A stretch of DNA of 64,000 nt, taken from Symsagittifera roscoffensis (taxonomy: Eukaryota > Xenacoelomorpha > Acoela > Convolutidae). Position 1 is the stretch's first letter, and each line of letters begins with the position of its first letter. A program made the translations under genes and the position numbers. The stretch is from NCBI RefSeq assembly GCF_963678635.1, contig NC_087071.1:15168864-15232863 (forward strand), read 5' to 3'. Shown piece after piece: positions 21,970 to 33,769 of this stretch. The notes under the pieces are model-generated. The model saw nothing but the letters and a program-made list of their open reading frames with translations. It did not search any database and was not told the DNA's origin.

Positions 21970-23085
21970 CTGCAACATGGTGGCGACAATTTTTCATCAC
22001 AGGCAACACTTTTATGATGAAAATTTTTACTTTTTACATAATTTAAAGCTTAGCAAATACAAAATTTAAAAAGTGTCAATGAGCTCATTAAAACCGATAA
22101 TTATCGAGCTCAAAAAAACCCAGTTTATTTTCTTTTATCGAATTCATATTTTCGAAATTGACGAAAAACAGCGGGTTGCAGACTTCTCATTTCAAAAATA
22201 TTTCAGGATGGCTGTTTTTCTCAATACTACTAACACAACTAGAGAAAGTTTGGTCAATCGCCAACTTTTTTCTATCATTTCGCTAAACTCTGAAACTTAA
22301 GAATACTTTGAAAATCTCAAAAGCTTAAAGGCTTGTTTGTGCTATTTGCAATTTCGCTAATGGAGAGCGTTATTTACATTCTTATTAGCACCTGTTGGAT
22401 TTTAACATGATTATATAGTGAAATAAAAGTGATTGTGGAAAATACAAAGCAGCAAAAACGCGTATAAAATTAGTTTAAAACTAGTCAACCTAAAATAGCC
22501 ATCTTAAATCCATTTGTTGACATGTGAAAACTAGGCTCATCAAAACTTAAGTTTTGATCAAAAACTTTGCATAAATCGCATGTTTGACAAAAAAGATCGC
22601 CATACAGTTCCTTTTAATAGCAAAATGCTAGTCATACAATTCCAAAAACTTAAAAATGAGCATATTTAGCACTTTCGCCAAAAATAAGTAATAGCGTTTT
22701 TCCATAACAAAAAAAACATCTTTTGATTTTTGCGTCAAGTTTGAAAACAAAATAATCATAAAATTTTCCCTTACAACTTCCATCATTTCAGATTTTTGCA
22801 GAACTTTTTTACAGATATGCCATGGAAGCGTTTTTTTTTCAACTTTTTGCACGCTAAAAACTTTGTGATTGAATTAAAATTAGTGCTTGACAATGGAAAA
22901 AAAACCTAGCCTATGAAAAGAAACTTTAGAATCGTATTACGCTTCAGAAACATATATAACAATTTTACGGTGTAGAATGATATTCTATGATTTTGCGTGC
23001 CACTTGTTTGGAAAATGTTGGTTTAAAATCAAGTTTGAAAATTTTGTTTTTATTTCTATGAAAAATTTTTAACCCCTGGTCGATT
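21970..23085. other. Presumed intron, nothing recognised
   Basis: AT-rich, with long T and A runs. Short open frames lack any recognisable content. Confidence 0.3.
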
Positions 23086-23097
23086 TAGGAAAGTCAT

Positions 23098-23225
23098 CAT
23101 GCAATATTTTGCAAGTTTCTTGCAAGATTCTTGCAGTTGAGGGTTATCTTACAAAATCTTGCAAGATGATGTTATATTGCGAGCTCATGCAAGTGTGAAG
23201 TTATCTTGCAAGAATCTAATTACAA
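23098..23225. repeat. Cluster of palindromic TCTTGCAAGA-type motifs
   Basis: TTGCAAG, CTTGCAAG and near variants occur at least six times in about 125 bp (for example TTTCTTGCAAGATTCTTGC and ATCTTGCAAGATGATG). The core CTTGCAAG is self-complementary. A second cluster of the same motif lies at 52908-53075. Confidence 0.75.
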
Positions 23226-24340
23226 AAACTTACAGTGAGCGCAAGAAAAACATCATGGAGATCCAATTCCACTACGGTCACACTAAATCCGAATTTAAGC
23301 TCGGATCAAAAATAAATTGTTCAAGTCCTAAATTAGATTGAAAAAGTCTATGTAGAAAGTTGCAGGTTTTTTTAAAATAAAATTTTCAAAGTCTTTTTTG
23401 GACTGTTTGACCTAAGTTTGCATCTCTAGCGGAAAAAAATCAAATTTTTGATAATTTTATCATATAATTGATTAGTTTAGTCTATTAGCTAGAAATATTT
23501 TGTATGTTTCAATCACAAAACACATTAAGCAAATTTGTCAATCGTTAAACTTATGTGGTAATAAATTTCTCTTGTTCCCATTTGTAGATTGGCTTAAATG
23601 TTTTTCTTAAATGCTACCATTACACTTCGTATACAATTACTATGGGTTGTCTTCGCGTGCAAAGCTATTTTTCTTCCGGAAAGAATAATGTTTCCACACA
23701 AGGAAATTTGCAAGATCATTCTGCAAAAAAGGCCTCAAAAGCATTTCAAAAAAATTTTGCGATAGTTCTTGTGTTATCGTTTGAGCCAAACCGTTTTAGA
23801 TACATAATTAGACAAAAAAAACTGAGGAAACTTTTTGACCGGTTGGCTAATTTTTCTACAAATGTTGGCAAAATATTAGGCGAATCAAGATTGTCGCCTG
23901 TCACCAGACGCTTGTTATCTCACGGGTATTTAACAGGAGATTCCCAGAAGCCAATTCCAATCATCCTTGAGAGTGGGTGAGGGGCGAAGATTTTCTATTT
24001 TTGTCCCCCCTAGAACTGCGAGTAAGGTTGTACTCACTTAAAATTGCATTTTTAGTCATCCTAAGCCAAGCTTATATGAACAGATTGTCATACATACAAA
24101 AATCTCATATCATGAGCTATTTTTTACTGATGATTTATTGAGAGAGTTCCCTTCATAAATATTTTGCGAAACTATATGGGCACGGGCGATCTACAAATTT
24201 CTCGAGAGGGTGCGCAAACTCTCAAAATGTGTTTCCACAGAATTTCCGATCGCTCCCAAAACCGTATAAAGAACCTATTGTGACAAGTTTTAGGGACGCA
24301 GCAAAATTTTAGATAAATATAGGTTTTGGGCCGTATGAAC
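23226..24340. other. No gene recognised
   Basis: Contains an isolated 112-codon plus-strand open frame near 23642-23980 with no recognisable motif, which I do not call a gene. Confidence 0.3.
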
Positions 24341-24690
24341 AAAAATTTGGCGCGCACTGCCCTACAAAATTAGTATGTATTGGCGCCAAAAGCGCATTTT
24401 GAAAGTATTTAGGGATGGTCGACCGAAAATGCATATCATAAAAAAATAACAAACGAGGTACTTTTTGGTTGGTGAGGGTGTCAAATTCCCAAAAAAGAAT
24501 GCCCCCACCCCCTCCCAGGCCTAAATATGCCCCTGCATTTGGGCCTCCTGAGCAAAAATTTTTTGTTAATTTATTTGTTCAAAATAATCGAAAAATTTTA
24601 AAGGTCTTCGTACCGTTTTTGGAAAACTCGAAAAATCAATTAGGTCAACAACAAAATTTTGACCCTTTTCGAAAAACTGCTCCTTAAAAT
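24340..24690. repeat. Interspersed repeat, family B, diverged copy
   Basis: Contains GGCGCGCACTGCCC, then TTAGTATGTATTGGCGCC, then a C-rich AATGCCCCCACCCCCTCC block. The same order of GC-rich landmarks is seen at 28.3 and 28.9 kb. Confidence 0.45.
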
Positions 24691-24699
24691 AACTCATGA

Positions 24700-26490
24700 A
24701 ACGCCACTACAGGAATAGAAATCCTTCGCCCCTTAGTTTTTCTGGCATGTGAAGTGGGTCATCGCACAGTTTTATTGGAGAAAATTCTTCTGGTGGTGCT
24801 GCGTTTTCCAGTTTGAACAATCCAAACATTTGATATCTCGAATCTCTTCTGAAACAGTGGCTTTTGTCGCCTACTTTTAAGTTATCTGCTCCGAGCTTGT
24901 GGTTTAATGCTCAAAGTTTTCCGGTCCAGTTTCAGTATTTCCAGAGTAACGTGAAAAAATTAAAGCGTTTCCATATTTTGCGACCGGAGAGATGTGTCTG
25001 CGACCCGCGCGACAAAAAAAATGTCCGCGACTGGCGCGACCGAAGAATAACTGTCTGTGATTGTGGCAAAATGGACAAAAACAAAAACCGAATCTGCGCG
25101 ATGGAAAAATTTATCAAGAAGTTTTGTCCACGAACGGAATATTTTTGTACAAAGTATCTGCAACAAGTTCTGAGATGAAGAACAACCAGAGAATGTTTAA
25201 AGATGACCATGGTATTTTAACGCCCAAAATAGGCAAAAACAAAGCTCAAAAGTATAAGTTATTGCTGCCAATTCAAAGTTATCTTTGCAAAACAAATAAA
25301 TCCAGTCTGGAATAAAATATTTTCTCTTTCTAAAGTTTCGGCAAAATGAAAAACAAAATTTCTTGTTTCGGATCTAACAGAGAAACAAAAAAAGCAAAAA
25401 AAATCTTGACTGAAAAAAGAGTCCGCGAATTGAAAAAAAAGGCTACGACTGGTACAATTTTTGTTTTTTTAAATACAAAATGGATGTATAGTTTTTGCAG
25501 ACCAATTTTCTCAAGGTCTAATCAATAACGGTTTTAAGTAAACTCAATTTATGTCCTAACAAACCTATCTGAGTTTATGTTCTTGATTCTTGAAATTTTT
25601 AGAGTGGTGTTAACAAGTCCTCAAAAAACTGTAATTTTCACCTTCAAATATCGCTTTTGTATGGTTTGAAGCGTAAAGTTTTCGATTTACATCCGAACTA
25701 TGGCAACTAATTTCCAAATTTTTTCGCAATTTTTTTTTCCAGAATGTCCGTTTTTTTAAACGTACGTGATAAATACCCAGACTATCTCATGTTTTTCGCC
25801 AGATTTTTGCAAACATTTTAGGACTGTTTTGAATAACTACCAGACTGTCGCAACTTCAATTCAAGACCATCGCGACCAATTTTTAGGCTCCACGTTTAAA
25901 AGGATAAAACGCGTAGACGTTATAAATCAATGCCAGTTTATACTTTTCACTTACGTGGATGGGACTTTTACTTCCTCTGTTATAGTAGTAAAAAATCCTG
26001 TACTGTGTAGGTTTGTGAAGTCCCGAATTTCAGCTTCATATTTTGCTGAAACGAACAAGTTAAAAGTTGCGATTTGGTTTTTCATGCAATAAAATTCCCA
26101 CGTGTTTTACTACCGACCTAGAAATTGAAATGAAACGACAAAATGAACTAGAACAGGAACCTCTTCACTAAAAATCAACTTAGCTTAAAGTTTTACCTTA
26201 ATGGCATGTTGCACTAATTCATTTTGCTTCGAAAATTGGATCTTAAACTCTAACCTATACATTTAGGTGCGATATTATGGCCATATAATTTGACTCAAAT
26301 TATGGCTCAAAACCATGGCCCAAAATTTGGCTCATTGAACACACAGAATGTCCAACTTTGATAAAATTTGATCAGATCCATTTTTAGCCGACCATTCTCA
26401 ACAAATTTTCCTCGATGACAATATAAAAAATTTATACAAAACTCTGATTGTAGCCTGTTTGTTTTTAAAGTTTACAGAAATGGTGGCAAA
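24700..26490. other. No gene recognised
   Basis: Holds two open frames of about 105 codons (24864-25178 and 25766-26092), neither with recognisable domains or splice context. Near 24985-25035 CGACCCGCGCGAC and CGACTGGCGCGACC form a small GC-rich repeat. Confidence 0.3.
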
Positions 26491-26501
26491 AAAGGCTATT
26501 A

Positions 26502-26863
26502 TTGTTCCGACGTTTGTAACGAAAGTAACGGAATAATTGTGCTCGGGGTGGTTTTTTTTTCTTCAGACAAATTTCGACTTCTTAACTAGCCATTTTTGAT
26601 GGTAATTTTTTATATCATTCAAAAGATATTGTGTTCCTGAGCCTAAATTTGGAAAGATATTACACCTGTGATCATTTTTTGTAAAGTTATGGGGGTTTAA
26701 AGATTGCCATTTTGGTCAATTTTGGGCAATTAACGCGCGATGCGTTTCGCGCTATTAAGCGGAGATTTAATCGGTCTTAGAAAGCGTTCCAAATTGGTTG
26801 AAAAAAGCTTATTGTTCCAATTTTTGTAAAGAAAGTAACGGAATATTGTACTCGGGTTTGTTT
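26502..26863 (-). mobile_element. Family A element, truncated copies
   Basis: Reverse-oriented 3' half (TTGTTCCGACG..., GGGTTTAAAGATTGCC) ends near 26810 and is followed by a second short end beginning TTGTTCCAATTTT at 26811. This suggests repeated insertion at the same site. Confidence 0.65.
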
Positions 26864-27361
26864 TTGTTCCGACTTTCGGTATGAAAATAAAGGAATATTT
26901 GGGCTCGGGGTGGTTTTTTTTTCTTCAGACAAATTTCGACTTTTTAACTAGCCATTTTTGACGGAATTTATAAATATCATTCAAAAGGTATTGTTGTCCT
27001 CAGCCTAAATTTGAAAAAAAAAATATTTCACTTGTGATCATTTTTCTAAAGTTGGGACAATTTACGCGCGATATATTTCGCGCTATTACGCTTAAGCGGA
27101 GATTTAATCCGTCTTATAAATTGTTCTAAATTGGTTGAAACAAGTTTATTTGCCATAATTGATTTGTTACAAAGAGCGAAATCTATTTTTTTGTACTTTA
27201 TATGGCGTGTGGGGGTGATTTCATAAAAAAAAGTTTCAAAGTTTAGAAATTTTTTTTTTCATTTTATTTTATTACATTTAATTTTTTATGTTACTACTGC
27301 TCCATAAACCTCAAATTGCAGTCGGAACATTCAGGGTTTCGCCCTGATACGAGCAGTCTTG
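26864..27361 (-). mobile_element. Family A element, near full length, minus orientation
   Basis: Runs from TTGTTCCGACTTTCGG to CGAGCAGTCTTG, a mirror of the copy at 12993, with the GCGCG core present as ACGCGCGATATATTTCGCGC. Confidence 0.75.
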
Positions 27362-28040
27362 TTTTTCCTTCAGACAAACTTCGACTTTTTAACTAGTCAA
27401 TTTTGACGGAATTTTAAATAGCATTCAAAAGGTATTGTTGTCTTTAGCTTAAAATTGAAAAGATAGTTCACCTGTGATTGTTTTTCGTAAAGTGAAGGGG
27501 GTTTAAAGATTACCATTTTCGCCAATTTGGGGCAATTATTGCGCGATACGTTTCGCGGTATTAACGCTTAAGCGGAGAACTAATCGGTCTGAGAAATCGT
27601 TCCAACGTGGTTGAAGAAAGCTTATTTTTCCGACTTTCGATACGAAAGAAACGGAATAATTGTGCTCAGGGTGGTTTTTTTTCTTCAGACAAATTTCGAC
27701 TTTTTAACTAGCCATTTTGGAAGGACATTTTTTATATCATTCAAAAGATATTGTTGTTCTGGGCTTAAATTCGAAAAGTTTTTGCACTTGTGGTAATTTT
27801 TCGTAAAGTTATAAGGGCTTAAATATTGCCATTTTGGCCAATTTGGGACGATTTGGCGCAATATATTTTGCGCTATAAACGCGTAAGCGGATGTTTAAAT
27901 GGTTGAAGGAAGCGGATGTTTAAATTCTTCCAAATTTGTTTAAGGAAGCTAATTTGCTATAAATGATTTGTTACTAGTAGCGAAACCTATCCTTTTAAAT
28001 TTTATATGCGTGTCGGAGGATGGCTTTCACAAAAAAAAGA
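27362..28040 (-). mobile_element. Family A element, two further partial copies
   Basis: TTCAGACAAACTTCGAC at 27368 starts a partial copy. TTTTTCCGACTTTCGATACG near 27626 starts another that runs to a damaged left end near 28040. Together with 26502-27361 this makes a same-orientation cluster. Confidence 0.6.
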
Positions 28041-28301
28041 TACGAGCGGCATTGTTGAGATTAAGATTTAAAAAGGTCATCTTTTACTTAACAATCATGT
28101 GCCTAACAAGAAACAAAAGTGGGTTTCTATAATTTAGGTTGTATCTACGCTTCTTATCTGCGGTTATTTCGAGTTTTTATCCAACCCCCTCCTGAGATCA
28201 ACAACGTTTTAAACTACAATTAACAATTAATTACATTATATGCTTCACCGGATTGCTAATTTTGCCAGACTTTAAAAGTGAGCTTTAGGTGTAAGAGTAG
28301 G

Positions 28302-28676
28302 GGCGGACTTGGGGTTTCTTCTCAGGGATTCGACCCCCACGCCAACCAAAGGGTCCCCCTTTAGTATGTTTTATGACATGCGTTTTCGGCCGACCAAACC
28401 TCAAACTTTTCTGAAGGCGCCATGGGCGCCAATATACACTAAACTTGATGGGGAGCGCGCGCCAAAATTTTTTTCTTCAAAGTTTTCCAAAAGTGATCAA
28501 AAACGTTTTTTTTTTTTGAAAAATTGGCCTCAGCGCAATTGTTTTTGTCAACAGAGGGTCCTTATAGTCCTCTGAGACCGCTCGGAAAATCAACTAGGTC
28601 GACGTAAAAAAAAGCTCGATAAAATGTTCAGATTTTTTTTGAAAATCCGCCCCCTCCTCGTGAAGATCCGCCCGTG
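28302..28676 (+). repeat. Interspersed repeat, family B
   Basis: Begins GGGCGGACTTGG and ends GATCCGCCCGTG, giving short inverted ends. Inside are CCAAAGGGTCCCCCTTT, GGGCGCCAATATACACTAA and GGGGAGCGCGCGCCAAAA. It is non-coding in my reading. An inverted relative lies at 28865-29070. Confidence 0.6.
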
Positions 28677-28864
28677 TGTAAAAAAACTGGTGCTTTATCT
28701 AGTTTTTTTTTGACAAACTTAGATTATTTACATGTTTTCTGACAAAATACCATACTAGTTATCAAAATACAAATTAATTTGACTTCCGAACTATCTGACT
28801 ATACTAAAAAGACCTCCGCTTTAGCAATAATAATCTGCGTCGCAGACAAACTTTTCAAAAAGAA

Positions 28865-29070
28865 GGCGAAAAAAATTCTGTGTTTTGGCGCGCGCCCCTC
28901 CTCAAAATTAGTTATATTGACGCTGAATGCACCTTAAGAAAAACTGTGAGAATGTTCAGCCAAAAATGGATGTCGTTAAGTTATACCAAAAGGGGGACCC
29001 TTTGGGAAAGTTTGGCACCCAGAATTAAGAAAAAATCAGTTGCCCCCGCCCCCGGTACGCTACTGCGTTC
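28865..29070 (-). repeat. Interspersed repeat, family B, inverted relative
   Basis: TTTTGGCGCGCGCCCCTCCTC, AGTTATATTGACGC and AAAGGGGGACCCTTTGG appear in reverse order and orientation relative to the copy at 28302. The two could form a hairpin with a loop of about 200 bp. Confidence 0.6.
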
Positions 29071-29089
29071 AGTCATTTTTTTTGTGTAT

Positions 29090-29970
29090 GAAATAACTTA
29101 TTAAAATAGGTTTCACTGTTATAATCATTTTTCTCTTCGAAAGTACATTAAAAACAATAACAAAAACGCATGAAAACTAATTTGTTTTATGCAGTTAAGT
29201 GATTTCACTGAAAAAGCGTGTCAGTTTTTTGTTTTTTTTTGTCTTGATTTGCAGTTCGTTTTGAACGAGCAAAAAAATTTCATGAACTGAATGGCTTTAA
29301 ATGAACTACACATTTTTAAACATCCCTGTAGCTGAGAACTCCACCTCATAGAGCCATCACATTTGTGGTATGCTGTGACAGCTAGTTTTATTAGGCAAAG
29401 ATCTCAGAAAAAATCACATAAATTGGAAACCCTTATATGTATAAAAAGGCTTCGACTAGCTCAAGGTCGGAACTAGGATGTTCTCGAGGTGTGACCTTTT
29501 TTAGGCTATGAAATACTAACAAGCTCTGAAGCATCACTAATTAAAAATCATCCAATTTAGCTCGGCTGCAGTTTTTTCACCAGCCATAAATTACGACCCC
29601 TTTTTTTTTTAAAAAAAAAGACAAAATGTGCAGTACCAAGTAGAAACAAAAATTTGGTTTCCGCTGAATGCACGAAAAAAAATTAAAAACGGCTTTCTAA
29701 AATAAATTTTCGAGCAACTGGTCTACGTATTAGACAATTTTTTTTGTTTGTATAGACATAATATAGACAATTTTTTGTGCAAAATTGATTTGGAAACTGT
29801 TTGTTTGAGAGTTGAAGTGATTGTGCAAAAAAAATATTTCACTAATTTCAATAATTTCTCATTGAAAGTATCGTTTTTTTTAGTTTCTTTTTTCAAGTTT
29901 TCATGGAAATTTTTTTAATGAAGAAGATGACTTTAAGAAAACAAAAAGGCAATAACTAAATAAAACATGA
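29090..29970. other. Presumed intron, nothing recognised
   Basis: AT-rich; a T10-A9 perfect inverted homopolymer occurs near 29610. Confidence 0.3.
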
Positions 29971-29976
29971 GCATAC

Positions 29977-30085
29977 TTTTATTGGTTGAAGCTTCTGCGC
30001 AAATCAACGGGGTAAGCACCCATTGTTCTGCTACAAGGGCTCCTGAACACCGCCAGATTCTTTTTCCACCAACCCATTTGTAAAT
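29977..30085 (-). CDS. Exon of the serine-protease-like domain (His57 region, histidine lost)
   Basis: The frame reads IYKWVGGKRIWRCSGALV, then AEQWVLTPLICAEAS. In chymotrypsin-fold proteases this segment is a CGGSL strand followed by WVLTAAHC. Here the Trp-Val-Leu-Thr and both cysteines are kept, but the catalytic His57 position holds Ile (PLIC for AAHC). An in-frame stop upstream forces an exon start after it. An acceptor GCGACAG before 30085 would give phase 0, matching the 33155 donor, although its pyrimidine tract is poor. The donor AAAA|GTATGC at 29977 gives phase 1, as is usual after the His exon in this family. Protease homologues without activity commonly act as binding or cofactor proteins. 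Confidence 0.65.
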
Positions 30086-30119
30086 CTGTCGCATTCTTCT
30101 TCGTCGTAGTTAGATTTGC

Positions 30120-32160
30120 TTTTTTGAGAACTTCATGCCCAAGAACAAGCTTTTAGCTATCAGTTTTTTTATGTTTCAAAGATATATGCCTAAAAATATC
30201 TTCAGAAAAATACTAGAAAATTCGGCATAAGAGTCCCTATTTTAGTATTTTGATGTATCCGTTTTCGGCTGAAAGACGCTAGTATATACTAATCTAAAAA
30301 AGGGAGCAAAATTTTAGGCCTGTTTTCTCAAAACTTTCACTGCGGCGAAGAAAGTTTGGTCAACATAAGGTTTTTAGAGTGATTTAGAGCTCAGATTATT
30401 AATTTTGCCGACCTAAAAACAAAAAAATCTTTCGATAAATTTAGCCGATGTCTAATCAAATTGAGAAAAAGGCAAGCGATATAATTTAACTACATATTTC
30501 CAATATTTTGCTTAGTTTTTGAATATGAGAATTAAAATGTAAAGTTTTTGACTGATAATTCATTGTCCGCGAAAAAAAATGTTGCAAAACATTTTTTCAG
30601 CGACTTTCTTTATAAAAAACTATTTAAAAAACAAACAATTACATTTTTTTTTGTTTTTGGGACTACGTAATGGACACGAAATTTCAAATAAAATCAAACA
30701 CAATTCTCCCAATGATTCGCGTAAATTGCATAAAAAATGCGTTTTTCCAACATAAACTGTGGTATTTATCTTAGAAACAGGTATATTTGTTCCATATTTC
30801 TTGGAAGCCATACTTCCAAAAAAATCTCGTTTTGACGGAAAAAAATTACTTTTGTTCTAACTGCAACAAACATTTTCGAAAAAAAATTCAAAAACCTTGT
30901 TTGTTATATGTTCCATGTGGCAAATTTTTTGACTTTTTTACTCAATGCATTTGTGACTGGATCAATTTTAGATGGTTTATTCAAACTTTTTGCAAAATAT
31001 ACCATTGCATAGTTGTTTATTTGGAGGTTTTGTTGGCTAAAAACATCGTTGTTGAAATAAGTAAATAAAATAGTTTTTTTACTGCTAAATATCAATCATT
31101 ACCCAGGTTGACCACAAACGCTAGTCATACAGTTTTCATTTATGCAAAAATTCGAATTACCCACTTTTCATGCAGTTTTCTTTTGTTGTGAAAACTTCAT
31201 AGAAAATTTATGAATAACATTTTTCCATAAAAAAATAACTTTAAAAATTTTATTCTTCTCACTTTGCTTGGGTTGTGTTTGTAACAGAACACAAAAAACA
31301 TATAATCTGGCGACTCAAAATTTGAGTCACCAAAGATCTAACAGTCATTCATATACATTTTCTTGGAAATGACCTGAATATAGATGATTAAGAAAAAAAT
31401 AATGAAAGCACTGCACATTTTAAATATAGCAACCATTTTAAAAAATGCCAATTTTTTTTAATGATTGATCATGCATTGCCCAATGCATACAAGAAAGCAG
31501 CATATAAATAGGTTTCATGAGAGTTTTTGAAAAAAAAACTTTTTTTTGGAGAAATTGAAAGAAAATCGAGTTTTTGAACATCAGAAACTTTTAATTGAGT
31601 GCAAAAAAAGTTGCGTTGGAAAAAGTTCTTTAAAAAAACTTCGAAACTAGTTGATGAAGTTTTTGAAATTATCGCCAAAAAAATTATACAAATTCACTTG
31701 ATGAGTTTTATTCATGACGATGCACCAACTTTCATGGCAAATCACGAAAAAGAACCTTTTAAAAATCACTTACACCTTTTATGCAAATATCTGTGAAATG
31801 TGTTTTTATTAGAATTTTTAGGTTTGTGAAAGGGTACTATTAGTTTTTTCGTTAACTTAGTTCACATAGATAATGGTATTGTATGCAGTAGCAATTTCTC
31901 TTAATGGAAGTCACCACTGCACCACTGATCCTTAAGGCTGATGCTAAGTTGAGTTCAAAAGTCTAATAAACGTACTTTAATCAAAAGGGATTTTTCAAAG
32001 GAAAGATATGAGAAAATGTTGGATTTAAAAAAGCAAAAAAAAAATTCAATATCTCTTTGATGACTAACATATTCATTGTTGCATTTTTGGCTCGAAAACT
32101 TATCAAGTTTTGACAATTTGTCAGAAAAATTGATTGAGAGACTAAGTCAAAGAAACTCAA
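30120..32160. other. Presumed intron, nothing recognised
   Basis: AT-rich. Repeated small palindromic or T-rich stretches but no exon or element with clear ends. TAGTCATACAGTTTTC-type words recur here and near 22.6 kb. Confidence 0.3.
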
Positions 32161-32169
32161 TTTTTGCTT

Positions 32170-32660
32170 TGTACAGTAAGACCGGTAGTTACGAAAGGCA
32201 AAAAAATATTACGCACTAAAATTGATAAGTTACAATCTTTCCCAACCCCCCTCTCACTCATTGCAATATGCGGGATATTAGATGCAAAATTCAAACGCCC
32301 CCTTCATTATTGGTTGCAAATTTTTCCAAAAAATGCCCCCTTTTGTATAGTTTCACAAGTTCGATTTTGGCTGGCAAACACAAAAAAATTTCGGCGCCAA
32401 TAATTTTAAATTGAGGAGGAGCGCGCACCAAAAAAAGTAATTTGTTTTTGGCCCACGCCTTTTATAAAAACTGCTCAAAATGTCATTTTTAGCCTGTTCT
32501 TTTCAAAAAAGCCCAGCAGCGGAGAAAATTTTTGACAAAATGGGGTCTTTACAGTATTTTCGGAGAGCTTGGAAAACCAAATAAGTCGACATAAAAAAAG
32601 TTCGATAAAAGTATATATTTTTTTTCGAAAAACCATCCCCCATATAAACAATTTTGCTCA
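32170..32660. repeat. Interspersed repeat, family B, diverged copy
   Basis: Shows the family landmarks in plus orientation: C-rich AACGCCCCCTTC and ATGCCCCCTTTTG, CGGCGCCAATAATTT, GAGGAGGAGCGCGCACC, and the AGTCGACATAAAAAAAGTTCGAT tail also seen at 28.6 kb. Confidence 0.5.
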
Positions 32661-32926
32661 CGCCACTGATGATACCTATATTAAAAATTCCACGTCCAAA
32701 CTTAAAATCTTTTGGCACAAAATTCTTAAAAACTTAAGCTTCTTGGATTACTAGCTTCAACTAGAGTCCGAAAATTCGCTATGCTGACGGAAACGTCTAT
32801 TGTTTGAAGTTTGTTATGAATCTTGTTAATTATAACCCTTTTTGGTACCTAAAAAATAGTTCTCTTACCTATAAATAACTAATTCAACGGTAACGCAAAA
32901 GAAGATTTAAGTATATTTTAGAGGGT

Positions 32927-33154
32927 TTACCTTTTGCCAATATTGTGTGTGTGTGTGTGGAGGGGGGATGGGTGGTTGGAGGGGGCAGTTAGCAAGTTCC
33001 CTGAAGAGTAGTAAAAGAAGAATGCCTTGACGTAGAAGCTTCGCCGGTTTTGTTCACACATCGTTCCTTTGCAGTATGAAATTTTGTCTTGGTATGTCGA
33101 GAACACATTGTTGCTAGTTTGCTCTCTGGCAGTAAGACTAGCAAAGTTACTTAC
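32927..33154 (-). other. Open read-through past the linker donor, possibly an alternative 3' end
   Basis: If the GTAAGT at 33154 is not used, the frame continues for about 75 codons, including ISYCKGTMCEQNRRSFYV, and stops at 32927 in a GT microsatellite. The C-x-x-x-x-C pair with following N and F residues loosely resembles CYIGYLCNLEVKNETF in the 36.5-kb exon. I consider intron more likely. Confidence 0.25.
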
Positions 33155-33268
33155 GTTTTCAGACCTTTTATTTTCAGGATAAATTTCTGTTGTAGGATTG
33201 AGTGATGTAGGCTTCCAAACTTCTGCGCCTTCGTAAATGGCCCAGTTTCTGTTTACCATAACTCCTAG
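33155..33268 (-). CDS. Linker exon 3 of the proposed mosaic gene
   Basis: Thirty-eight codons lie between the acceptor CCAATTTCAG and a strong donor (AAC|GTAAGT), phase 0 to 0. The exon reads LGVMVNRNWAIYEGAEVWKP and later PTTEIYPENKRSEN. No domain was recognised. The frame stays open beyond the donor to 32927, with a pair of cysteines in ISYCKGTMCEQN, so an alternative end by read-through is possible. Its phase fits the donor of the 35150 exon. Confidence 0.5.
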
Positions 33269-33396
33269 CTGAAATTGGTGAGAAATAAAAAATTAGATAT
33301 AATTAACTTTTTAAATACTGATACGTGGTCAGACGAAAAATTTCCTCAAATTGTTTTAGTTATTACGAGGCCAAACTATGCATTTTGTGAGTGCAA

Positions 33397-33682
33397 GCGG
33401 ATTCCGCAACAGGCCAAAATCAGGTTTGTGGCGGAATCCGCAACTTTGCATATTATTTGATCTTCTTTGCTGTTTTGGATCCCACAAACAAAAAGCTAAA
33501 ACACTGTTCCCCTCGAACTCGCTAAAAAGTAGGTGATTTTGCAGAATCTGCAATAGTATTTGCGAAATCCGGAACAATTTGTGGTATCCACAAACAAATA
33601 ATAAAACATAGGAAAATAAAAACTGAGCTTTTGCGGAATCCGCAACTGTAAGCGGAATCCACAAAATGTAAGCAGAATCCGC
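33397..33682. repeat. Cluster of GCGGAATCCGC palindromes
   Basis: GCGGATTCCGC or its complement GCGGAATCCGC occurs at 33397, 33431 and 33633. Imperfect forms (GCAGAATCTGC, GCGAAATCCGG, GCGGAATCCAC, GCAGAATCCGC) occur at 33541, 33563, 33652 and 33672. Palindromic TTTGTGG-ATCCACAAA-like words lie between them (about 33483, 33580). Confidence 0.75.
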
Positions 33683-33769
33683 ATTTTGTTTTGAGCTCCA
33701 GTTACATATATGGTAGTATTTTAAATTCAATCGCATTTGTTGCTAATGGTTGAGCTACCAGTTGAAGTA

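Noticed and set aside
21548-21989. Several open frames running across the first N gap
   Set aside because: Length is created by N codons. Only the part outside the gap at 21828-21969 was kept.
23642-23980. 112-codon plus-strand frame
   Set aside because: No motif, no splice context, no duplicate elsewhere; frames of this length are expected by chance in 64 kb.
24864-25178. Cysteine-containing 104-codon frame considered as a zinc-binding protein
   Set aside because: The cysteines and charged residues come from a local GC-rich repeat (CGAC-GCGCGAC); spacing matches no known finger.
25766-26092. 108-codon plus-strand frame
   Set aside because: No recognisable domain and no supporting neighbours.
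28300-29104. Plus-strand frames in family-B repeats
   Set aside because: They follow the repeat and are not preserved between copies.
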